From assembly GCA_012974315.1 (NCBI GenBank), contig JAAXQI010000069.1:1-10002 (forward strand): a stretch of 10,002 nucleotides of DNA, read 5' to 3'. Below the pieces are notes generated by a model. That model did no database searches, was not told the origin of the DNA, and was given only the letters and a program-made list of their open reading frames with translations. The position numbers and the translations under genes were made by a program. This stretch comes from Desulfobacterales bacterium (GTDB lineage Bacteria; Desulfobacterota; Desulfobulbia; Desulfobulbales; BM004). Positions 1-5,783 of the stretch are shown here, one piece after another (positions within the stretch are counted from its first letter, which is position 1; every line of letters begins with the position of its first letter).

Positions 1-804
1 ATTATCGGCTTAACCGCCTGCAGCAAAGACAAGCCCCAAGAGCAGGCAAGCACGGCACAACCCGCCCAGCAGCAATCAGTTGAAGCCGGCCTGGCAGGCC
101 CACCTCCTGCGCCTGTGACAGGAAAGGTGCTGGAATCCATGGATGCTGCCGGCTATACCTATATTAATGTTGCAACAGATTCAGGCGACATGTGGATCGC
201 AGTCAACCAGAGTGCTGTTGAGGTAGGCGAAGAAGTTACCTTTATGGATGGCATGGTTATGCAGAATTTCTTCAGCAAGAGCCTGGACCGCACCTTCCCG
301 GAAATCATCTTCTCAAGCGGACTTTTAGGTAAGGGGGCAACACCTCCTGGTATGCCGCCAGCAGGTGCAGGCGCCGATTCTTTTTCCCAGGCACTCTCCA
401 CGGAAGGTGGAATTGGGGCTCCTGCAGTGGGCGACATGATGACCGGAAGCAAAAAGGCGGTTGTAGAGTTTGCTGAGATCAAAGTGGAAAAAGCAGCTGG
501 TGAAAACAGCTACACGGTTGCTGAGATTTTCAGCAAGGCTACAGAACTTAATGGCCAAACCGTTGTTATCAGGGGTAAAGTTGTGAAAGTCTCCCCACGT
601 ATCATGGGCCGCAACTGGATCCATCTCCAGGACGGCACAGGTAACCCTGAAGAGAGCACCCATGACCTGGTTATTACCACATTGGAGGAAACCGGCGCTG
701 ACTGGGATATCATCACCATGGAAGGCGTTCTTACCGCCAACAAAGATTTCGGCTCAGGTTACTCCTATTCAGTAATTATTGAGGATGCCAATCTTAAAGA
801 ATAA
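1..804 (+). CDS. Lipoprotein with two OB-like domains (5' end missing)
   Basis: The frame is open from the first base, so the gene begins outside the window; the GTG at 115 is internal. The first residues end a lipoprotein signal peptide: the lipobox L-T-A-C is at window residues 4-7, so the mature protein should start at Cys7, lipid-anchored in the envelope. A Gln/Ala/Pro-rich linker follows to about residue 38. A first beta-rich domain (about 39-105) starts TGKVLESMDAAGYTYINV and contains SKSLDRTFPEI, a pattern I associate with NrfJ-type periplasmic proteins. A Gly/Pro/Ala linker leads to a second OB-fold-like domain (about 175-267) with VVIRGKVVKVSPRIMGRNWI and HLQDGT, as in tRNA_anti-type OB domains. 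No enzymatic residues are evident. A periplasmic ligand-binding or redox-accessory role is a guess. A strong terminator ends the transcript. Confidence 0.8.
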   Translation: MIGLTACSKDKPQEQASTAQPAQQQSVEAGLAGPPPAPVTGKVLESMDAAGYTYINVATDSGDMWIAVNQSAVEVGEEVTFMDGMVMQNFFSKSLDRTFPEIIFSSGLLGKGATPPGMPPAGAGADSFSQALSTEGGIGAPAVGDMMTGSKKAVVEFAEIKVEKAAGENSYTVAEIFSKATELNGQTVVIRGKVVKVSPRIMGRNWIHLQDGTGNPEESTHDLVITTLEETGADWDIITMEGVLTANKDFGSGYSYSVIIEDANLKE

Positions 805-817
805 TTTTATTTTTCTG

Positions 818-856
818 GATCACGGGTTCCACTTCACCGGAACCCGTGATCTTTTT
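818..856 (+). terminator. Strong intrinsic terminator after the lipoprotein gene
   Basis: A perfect 13-bp stem (818-830 with 839-851, GATCACGGGTTCC and its complement) closes an 8-base loop and is followed by five T (852-856). It lies 13 bases after the lipoprotein stop codon. On the minus strand the hairpin is followed by AGAAAAATAAAA, which is not a T-tract, so it should act on the plus strand only. Confidence 0.88.
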
Positions 857-884
857 CCTTCTGCTTTCCCCTGGCATTTCCACC

Positions 885-1820
885 ATGAAAATTGCTATTA
901 TCGGCCCTGGAGCCCTCGGCACCCTGTTGGCTGCCTCCCTTATCATCAAAACTAACCTGAAAACCCCTCTTGATCTCTGGCTTCTTGACCATAACCCTGA
1001 ACGGGCCAAATATCTTGACGAGAAAGGGTTGATTCTGGAAAAAGGCGACCAGCTGCTGCACTGTAAAATCAATGCAACGGCTGACCCGAAAGAGATCGGC
1101 CCAACGGATATCATCATCCTCTGCGTCAAGTACCCGGATGTTGCTGCGGGGCTGCAACAGGCTGCAAAGCTTGCCCATCCTGAAAGTCTCCTTATCACAC
1201 TGCAGAACGGCATAGGCCACCTGGAGCTGCTTAAAGCCGGGAAAGGCTCACCTGCAATCGTTCTCGGTGTAACCGCCCTGGGTGCAAACCTGGTATCTCC
1301 CGGTCATGTTCGTTTTGCCGGCAGCGGCATGACAAGAATCGGCTTTCTCAAATCAGCAAGTTTTGCCAGATCACTTCACCTTGCCAAGGTCTGCAACCTG
1401 CTCAACGACTGCGGCATGGAAACTGCTATTGTTGACGATATTCTTGATTATGTCTGGACCAAGCTTCTTATCAATGTCGGCATTAATGCTCTTACAGCTA
1501 TACACCGGTGCCCCAACGGCGGACTGCTGGAATCCGAGGACACACAGAATACGCTCACCGCTGCAGTCAAAGAAGGCGAGGCCGTAGCAAGGGCCATGGG
1601 GATTAACCTCCTTGAGGACCCCCTTGCCATGACCCTTGACGTTTGCAAAAAAACTGCCAGGAATCTTTCTTCCATGCTCCAGGATATCAACAACAGGCGG
1701 CCGACCGAGATTGACTCTATCAATGGGCAGATAGTAGCAGCCGGCAGAAAATTTGACATTCCGGTCCCGGTAAACGAGAAATTGGTCCAAAAAGTAAAAG
1801 AGATTGAAAGAAACTATTAA
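885..1820 (+). CDS. panE: 2-dehydropantoate 2-reductase (ketopantoate reductase, ApbA/PanE family)
   Basis: Predicted to reduce 2-dehydropantoate to pantoate with NADPH in the cytoplasm, a step of pantothenate and CoA synthesis. The start is placed at the ATG at 885, giving 311 residues, because a longer GTG-started version (846) begins inside the terminator stem and adds an unconserved leader. The Rossmann motif GPGALG is at residues 7-12. LQNGIG (106-111) carries the family's active-site Asn108. The C-terminal domain has YVWTKLLINVGINALTA with the catalytic-type Lys193, Asn197 and Asn201, and RRPTEID with Glu275, matching the spacing of the E. coli active-site residues. I see no clear Shine-Dalgarno sequence. 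The next gene follows after 29 bases and may be cotranscribed. Some PanE paralogues use other 2-oxo acids, so the substrate is inferred. Confidence 0.9.
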   Translation: MKIAIIGPGALGTLLAASLIIKTNLKTPLDLWLLDHNPERAKYLDEKGLILEKGDQLLHCKINATADPKEIGPTDIIILCVKYPDVAAGLQQAAKLAHPESLLITLQNGIGHLELLKAGKGSPAIVLGVTALGANLVSPGHVRFAGSGMTRIGFLKSASFARSLHLAKVCNLLNDCGMETAIVDDILDYVWTKLLINVGINALTAIHRCPNGGLLESEDTQNTLTAAVKEGEAVARAMGINLLEDPLAMTLDVCKKTARNLSSMLQDINNRRPTEIDSINGQIVAAGRKFDIPVPVNEKLVQKVKEIERNY

Positions 1821-1849
1821 TCTTCAGGCTCAATTAAACAACCACATTA

Positions 1850-2425
1850 ATGAAGAAAATCAACCCGGCGCATATCGGCTTTGATATAGATGGCGTAGTT
1901 GCCGATACGGGCGGAGCCTTTATTCGGATCGCCAACGAAGAATATGGCTTACATTCCCTCTCCCTGAAAGATATCACCTATTACGAGGTGGTGGGCTCTT
2001 TGGATGTGGAGCGTAAAATCATAGATGAAATTTTTAAACGACTGCATGACGAGCCTTTATCTTCCGGGATCCAACCCATGGAAGATGCCATAAGCGTACT
2101 GCACAAATATGCAGAACACGCGCCTCTGACTTTTGTTACAGCCCGCCCACAGAAAGAGCCCATTGCAATGTGGCTCAAACACTTTCTTAAACCGGCAGCA
2201 CATGAGAACATGAGATTGGTGGCAATGGGTGAGCATGACAACAAAACCCCATATATAAAAAATCTTGGCCTGAAATACTTTGTGGATGACCGTTTGCAAA
2301 CCTGCCAGAAGCTGGCGAGGGAGGGGATCACTCCCCTGGTTTACAACCAGCCGTGGAATATGAATGGCCATGACCTGCAAACAGTGGATAACTGGCAGGC
2401 TATCCATGCTCTTTGTTTTGACTGA
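1850..2425 (+). CDS. HAD-family phosphatase, 5'(3')-deoxyribonucleotidase (NT5C)-like
   Basis: A 191-residue cytoplasmic HAD phosphatase. Motif I is FDIDGVVADT (residues 11-20) with nucleophile Asp12 and acid/base Asp14. Motif II is FVTARP with Thr97. Motif III Lys is probably Lys132 in DNKTPYIKNLG. Motif IV is YFVDDRL with Asp146-Asp147. The late VYNQPWN (164-170) and the small helical cap inserted between motifs I and II resemble the NT5C family, which dephosphorylates deoxynucleoside monophosphates; the real substrate cannot be told from sequence. It starts 29 bases after the ketopantoate reductase gene, so the two may share a transcript, although no clear Shine-Dalgarno precedes the ATG. 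No pathway link to panE is evident. Confidence 0.8.
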   Translation: MKKINPAHIGFDIDGVVADTGGAFIRIANEEYGLHSLSLKDITYYEVVGSLDVERKIIDEIFKRLHDEPLSSGIQPMEDAISVLHKYAEHAPLTFVTARPQKEPIAMWLKHFLKPAAHENMRLVAMGEHDNKTPYIKNLGLKYFVDDRLQTCQKLAREGITPLVYNQPWNMNGHDLQTVDNWQAIHALCFD

Positions 2426-2563
2426 TCCCTTCTTCCTGCACTCTCCCCATACTCAGAAGGAATTACAACTCCTGGTTGTTTACAGTTCATTAATAATATG
2501 TTAACAATTTCGGTCTGTTCTGGTTTTCAGGCGGCCCAAACCATATCGTGAGGTATCTTTGAA
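2426..2563 (+). promoter_or_regulatory. Intergenic region likely carrying the promoter of the Nudix-GGDEF-DUF721 operon
   Basis: This 138-base gap holds an AT-rich tract (2480-2510) with a -10-like TAATAT at 2494-2499, but no good -35 box at the right distance, so the promoter assignment is weak. A small hairpin (ACAAC 2465-2469 with GTTGT 2475-2479) lies just upstream. TGAGG at 2549-2553 sits 10 bases before the Nudix ATG and is a good ribosome binding site. No intrinsic terminator for the upstream HAD gene is visible, so readthrough into the operon is possible. Confidence 0.3.
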
Positions 2564-3004
2564 ATGGAATGTCCCAAATGTGGTCACCATTTAAAGAGCT
2601 ATAAGAATCCCCTGCCAACAGTGGATATTATAATCGAGACAAAGGACGGTATCGTTTTAATAGAAAGAAAAAACAGACCCTTTGGTTGGGCCCTGCCAGG
2701 CGGGTTCGTGGATTACGGTGAATCCCTTGAACAGGCTGCAACGCGTGAGGCTTTGGAAGAGACAGGGCTCCAAATTACTCTGAAGCAGCAGCTTAAAACA
2801 TATTCAGCTCCGGATAGAGATCCCCGGCATCATACGATTTCAACTGTCTTTATAGCAACTGCAGATGGATCTCCCCGTGCAGGAGACGATGCTGCTAAAG
2901 CAGACATTTTTGCACAACAGAATCTGCCGCGCCTTGCTTTTGATCACGCAAAAATTTTAGCAGACTACTTTAGATACAAATCAGAGGCAGTCACCCATGA
3001 GTGA
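2564..3004 (+). CDS. Nudix hydrolase with N-terminal CxxC, ADP-ribose pyrophosphatase-like
   Basis: A 146-residue Nudix pyrophosphohydrolase. The Nudix box is complete at residues 47-69: Gly47, Glu53, Arg61-Glu62, Glu65-Glu66, Gly68-Leu69, spaced exactly GX5EX7REUXEEXGU. These residues bind the catalytic divalent metals. The protein opens with MECPKCGHH, half of a zinc-ribbon (Cys3, Cys6), often seen in bacterial Nudix proteins of this type. The downstream stretch PDRDPRHHTISTVFI (about residues 88-102) resembles ADP-ribose pyrophosphatase members, making ADP-ribose or a related dinucleotide the likely but unproven substrate. TGAGG 10 bases before the ATG supports the start. Its last 8 bases overlap the next gene, indicating translational coupling with the response regulator. 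Confidence 0.9.
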   Translation: MECPKCGHHLKSYKNPLPTVDIIIETKDGIVLIERKNRPFGWALPGGFVDYGESLEQAATREALEETGLQITLKQQLKTYSAPDRDPRHHTISTVFIATADGSPRAGDDAAKADIFAQQNLPRLAFDHAKILADYFRYKSEAVTHE

Positions 3005-3914
3005 GCCCCACATGAAAATCCTGCTTGTAGACGACGATCCGGCAATTCTTGAGGTTCTGGCTGACCTTATGGCCATTTTCGGGCATGAATATGTTACAGC
3101 CAGAGACGGTATTGAGGCACTTGAAAAGCTGAGACAAAACTTCTTTCATATTGTACTCACAGATATGATGATGCCCAATATGGACGGTATGGGGCTAGTA
3201 AAGTACATCAATGCAAACTACCCGAACATCAAGGTTATGGTCGTAACCGGTTATGACCGCACCTTCACCTATACCGATGTCATACGGGCCGGAGCCAGCG
3301 ATTTTATTTCCAAACCATTCAACACAGATGAACTCGAAGCCAAAATCAACAGAATTGCCCGTGAGCTGGAACTCCTGAACCAGCTGGAATTCCTTTCAAT
3401 TTCCGACGGCCTGACAGGCCTCTATAACCGGCGTCATTTTGACACCAAGATCTTTGAAGAGGCACGGCGGGCACACCGCCAGAATCATGACCTCTTCCTG
3501 GCGACCATAGATGTCGACAATCTCAAGGAGATAAACGATAAATACGGACATCTCGCTGGAGACAAACTTCTTAAATCAGTTGGCGATATCATCAAGCATT
3601 GCATCAGGGAAAATGTCGACTGGCCTTTCCGCTATGGTGGTGACGAATTCTGTGTCATCCTGACCCAGGTTTCCCTGGAACAGGCTATAGCAACCTCTGA
3701 ACGTTTTATCCAGAGTTTCAGTGAGAAGAAACTGCCGCTTACCGGTCTGAGTATAGGCCTGGCCCAATTCATCCGCTCAAAGGATGCAAAGTGGACAGAA
3801 AACATTGCAGATCTGGTCAAAAGGTCTGATAATGCATTGTATAAGGCCAAACATACCGGTAGAAACCGCGTAGTGGTAGACAACAAACATAACGAGCACC
3901 ATGCAGGAGAATGA
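2997..3914 (+). CDS. Response regulator with REC and GGDEF domains (diguanylate cyclase)
   Basis: A 305-residue PleD-like cytoplasmic protein expected to make c-di-GMP from two GTP when phosphorylated. The REC domain (residues 6-122) has acidic Asp12-Asp13, phosphoacceptor Asp56 in LTDMMMP, Thr84 and Lys106 in ISKPF. A short helix (about 118-133) leads to the GGDEF domain, which starts with SDGLTGLYNRRHFD (136-149) and has DVDNLKEINDKYGH (172-185) and an intact GGDEF active site at 214-218. The I-site is changed: Glu205-Asn-Val-Asp208 stands where product-inhibited cyclases have RxxD, so feedback inhibition is probably weak or absent. AGAGG at 2983-2987, 9 bases before the ATG, supports the first Met over the one at residue 6. 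It overlaps the Nudix gene by 8 bases and the DUF721 gene by 14. No cognate histidine kinase lies in the window. Confidence 0.93.
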   Translation: MSEPHMKILLVDDDPAILEVLADLMAIFGHEYVTARDGIEALEKLRQNFFHIVLTDMMMPNMDGMGLVKYINANYPNIKVMVVTGYDRTFTYTDVIRAGASDFISKPFNTDELEAKINRIARELELLNQLEFLSISDGLTGLYNRRHFDTKIFEEARRAHRQNHDLFLATIDVDNLKEINDKYGHLAGDKLLKSVGDIIKHCIRENVDWPFRYGGDEFCVILTQVSLEQAIATSERFIQSFSEKKLPLTGLSIGLAQFIRSKDAKWTENIADLVKRSDNALYKAKHTGRNRVVVDNKHNEHHAGE

Positions 3915-4371
3915 TACGCATAAGCCGGTTGAAATAAGCCGACTTCTTTCAACTGTTTTTGAAAATAGAAAATGGCGCAGCAAGCTCGAACTACACAGAG
4001 TTTTTGAATTCTGGAACAAAACCGTAGGTAAAGAAATTGCTGCAGTTGCCCAACCATATCTGATACGTGGACATGTCCTCTGGGTCAAGGTAAGGGACTC
4101 AATCTGGATGCAACAGCTGCATTTTCAAAAAATGCTGTTGCTTGAAAACATCAACAAGCAGCTTGTCAACGAAAAATTCTCCGATATCCACTTCCAACTC
4201 GACAGCTCTTTGTCAGCCCCGATGGAACCTGAAACTGAAAAGCAAAAACCGGTTTTCCTGGATAAAAAACAGGAGCAGGAGTTTGATAAACTCATCAGTC
4301 CACTGGAAAATGATGATTTAAAAGCATCCCTGAAAAGTCTCTGGGTGAAGATGCAAACGAAAGGCGAGTAG
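3901..4371 (+). CDS. DUF721 (DciA-like) domain protein
   Basis: A 156-residue protein whose first 105 residues fit the DUF721 fold: VFEFWNKTVGKEIAAVAQP (about 34-52), followed by GHVLWVKVRDSIWMQQL (57-73) and a helix ending in LLLENINKQL. The family includes DciA, which loads the replicative helicase DnaB in bacteria lacking DnaC; whether this copy does so is inference from family membership. Residues from about 106 onward are charged (Lys/Glu-rich), probably flexible, then helical, and are not conserved in the family as I know it. No catalytic residues, signal peptide or membrane segments are seen. The ATG lies 14 bases inside the GGDEF gene, so the two are translationally coupled. The gene ends the operon, facing hypE. 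Confidence 0.75.
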   Translation: MQENDTHKPVEISRLLSTVFENRKWRSKLELHRVFEFWNKTVGKEIAAVAQPYLIRGHVLWVKVRDSIWMQQLHFQKMLLLENINKQLVNEKFSDIHFQLDSSLSAPMEPETEKQKPVFLDKKQEQEFDKLISPLENDDLKASLKSLWVKMQTKGE

Positions 4372-4417
4372 AACAATTGAAGATTTGTCGCCAAACGAGA
4401 CGAGACGACGATTGACA

Positions 4418-4509
4418 GAGAAATTGAACATTGAAAATTTATGGTGAAAAAAATTCCATCAATTATCAGCAGTTTTTATATGCGGATAATCTTCAATCTT
4501 CAATTTCTC
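4418..4509. repeat. Imperfect 22-bp inverted repeat between convergent genes
   Basis: The arms 4418-4439 and 4488-4509 match as reverse complements at 20 of 22 positions; each contains two units of an ATTGAA(G/A)ATT-like motif. A second inverted pair is perfect over 12 bases (ATTGAAGATTTG at 4376-4387 against 4509-4520). The transcript could fold into a long AT-rich stem in either direction, so the element may end or stabilise mRNAs of both converging genes. The 48 bases between the arms hold no ORF. Confidence 0.6.
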
Positions 4510-4522
4510 AAATCTTCAATAT

Positions 4523-4543
4523 CTGTTAGCTTCCTGCTAACAG
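4523..4543. other. Short hairpin overlapping the hypE stop codon
   Basis: CTGTTAGC (4523-4530) pairs perfectly with GCTAACAG (4536-4543) around a 5-base loop. The hypE stop codon (minus strand, 4537-4539) sits inside the stem. No T-tract follows on either strand, so this is not a classic intrinsic terminator; it may work with the neighbouring inverted repeat. Confidence 0.4.
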
Positions 4544-5547
4544 ATTCGCGGCAGCGGTTCCCCGTGAAGCATATCAACCATGCGGGCTGAACCGATAATG
4601 GTGTCGAGCACCACCTGACCCCGATGCTCAGCAACAACCTCACCGATAATACAAGCATTTTCCCCGTATTCTATTTTCTTCATAACAGCCAGGAGACTTT
4701 CCGCCGCATCCGGCGCGACAAATGCCAACAATTTCCCCTCATTGGCCAGATAGAGAGGATCGAGCCCCAACAGTTCACAGGCTCCCTTAACATCATCCCG
4801 CACAGGCAAAGCAGCCTCCTTAATGCGGATTCCCACGCCTGAAGAACCTGCCAGCTCATTTAACGTAGTCCCCACCCCGCCTCTGGTCGGATCACGCAGG
4901 ACATGAATGGCTTCTCCAATTTCTTTGATCATGGCAGCAACCATATGGTTCAATGGGGCAGAATCACTCTTGAAATCACCCTGGATCTGCAACCCCTCAC
5001 GCTGGCAGAGGATTGTGGCTCCATGGTCCGCCATGGTGCCGCTCAGAATAATTTTATCCCCAACACGGCCATTTTGAGCAGAGATATCAAGCTCCTTATC
5101 AAGCAAACCGATGCCGCTAGTATTGATAAAAATCTTGTCCGCCTTGCCGGACTGGACCACCTTGGTATCACCTGTAACTATCTCCACCCCGGCCTTGTCA
5201 GCTCCATCCTTCAATGAACGCACAATGGTTTCAAGATCCTTAAATGCAAACCCTTCTTCGATGATCATGCCGACAGATATATAGAGCGGTTTTGCCCCAC
5301 GCATGGCCAGATCATTTACCGTACCGTGGATGGCAAGGGAGCCGATATCTCCGCCTGGAAAAAAAATGGGATCGACCACAAACGAATCCGTACTGAAAGC
5401 TATTGTCTCGTTTCCAACCGTGAGGACTGCACTGTCTTCCATGGCTACAAGGGATTTGCTGCCAAAGCCTGCCACAAAGAACTTTTCGATCAGTTCATGG
5501 GAAGCTTTGCCGCCGCTGCCATGTGCCAATGTTATTTTTTCTGCCAT
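4537..5547 (-). CDS. hypE: Hydrogenase expression/formation protein HypE
   Basis: HypE dehydrates the carboxamide transferred to it by HypF into a thiocyanate on its C-terminal cysteine, using ATP, and supplies the CN ligands of the NiFe hydrogenase active site through HypC-HypD. The 336-residue length is normal. The N-terminal HGSGGK (9-14), MEDSAVL around Asp38, STDSFVVDP (52-60) and GTVNDLAMRGAKP are the ATP-binding and dimer-interface motifs of the PurM/HypE family, and DPTRGG is typical of its C-terminal half. The protein ends PRIC, so the essential terminal Cys336 is present. The start is supported by AAAGGA about 12 bases upstream of the ATG. No other hyp gene adjoins it; it is divergent from the cysteine synthase fusion, so HypA-D and HypF must be encoded elsewhere. 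Confidence 0.97.
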   Translation of the reverse strand: MAEKITLAHGSGGKASHELIEKFFVAGFGSKSLVAMEDSAVLTVGNETIAFSTDSFVVDPIFFPGGDIGSLAIHGTVNDLAMRGAKPLYISVGMIIEEGFAFKDLETIVRSLKDGADKAGVEIVTGDTKVVQSGKADKIFINTSGIGLLDKELDISAQNGRVGDKIILSGTMADHGATILCQREGLQIQGDFKSDSAPLNHMVAAMIKEIGEAIHVLRDPTRGGVGTTLNELAGSSGVGIRIKEAALPVRDDVKGACELLGLDPLYLANEGKLLAFVAPDAAESLLAVMKKIEYGENACIIGEVVAEHRGQVVLDTIIGSARMVDMLHGEPLPRIC

Positions 5548-5783
5548 ATGTGTTTGTTTTCCTTTAAATTAGCCTTGAATCATTGCAAATTACACATTAT
5601 CCTGCCACCCTGCTTATTGCAGCAGAATTTGTTATATGTTTGGGCACAAAATATTCCGGTTCCTGTCACTAAGATCACGGCTGCCAGGGTTTCTGCTCTT
5701 TCCGGGGAAAAATACCATTATCACATCGCTATTAAAAGCGATCTCTCGGATTTACTTAATTATTTTTACAAGGTTTTATAAAC
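5548..5783. promoter_or_regulatory. Divergent intergenic region between hypE and the cysteine synthase fusion
   Basis: These 236 bases must hold the promoters of both genes. For the plus-strand gene a weak sigma70-like pair is TTGAAT (5575-5580) and TATCCT (5598-5603), 17 bases apart, which would leave a leader of about 175 bases; TTGTTA with TATTCC further on is no better. A small stem (ATCGCT and AGCGAT around ATTAAA) lies near 5725-5742. I see no T-box, SAM riboswitch or attenuator structure. AAGG at 5770-5773 is the ribosome binding site of the fusion gene. ORFs crossing this gap are shadows of hypE. Confidence 0.35.

Noticed and set aside
115..117. GTG as start of the lipoprotein gene
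   Set aside because: The frame is open to the window edge and carries a lipobox upstream, so the GTG is internal.
846..884. GTG-started N-terminal extension of the ketopantoate reductase
   Set aside because: It begins inside the stem of the upstream terminator, and the family normally starts at the MKIAIIGPG segment (ATG at 885).
5326..5781. 151-codon ORF on the plus strand across the hypE 5' end
   Set aside because: It is antisense to hypE for half its length, has no family pattern, and ends just before the fusion gene start.
5548..5783. T-box, SAM riboswitch or sigma54 promoter in the hypE/cysteine synthase gap
   Set aside because: No T-box specifier or AGGGTGG-type antiterminator and no GG-N10-GC sigma54 pair could be found.
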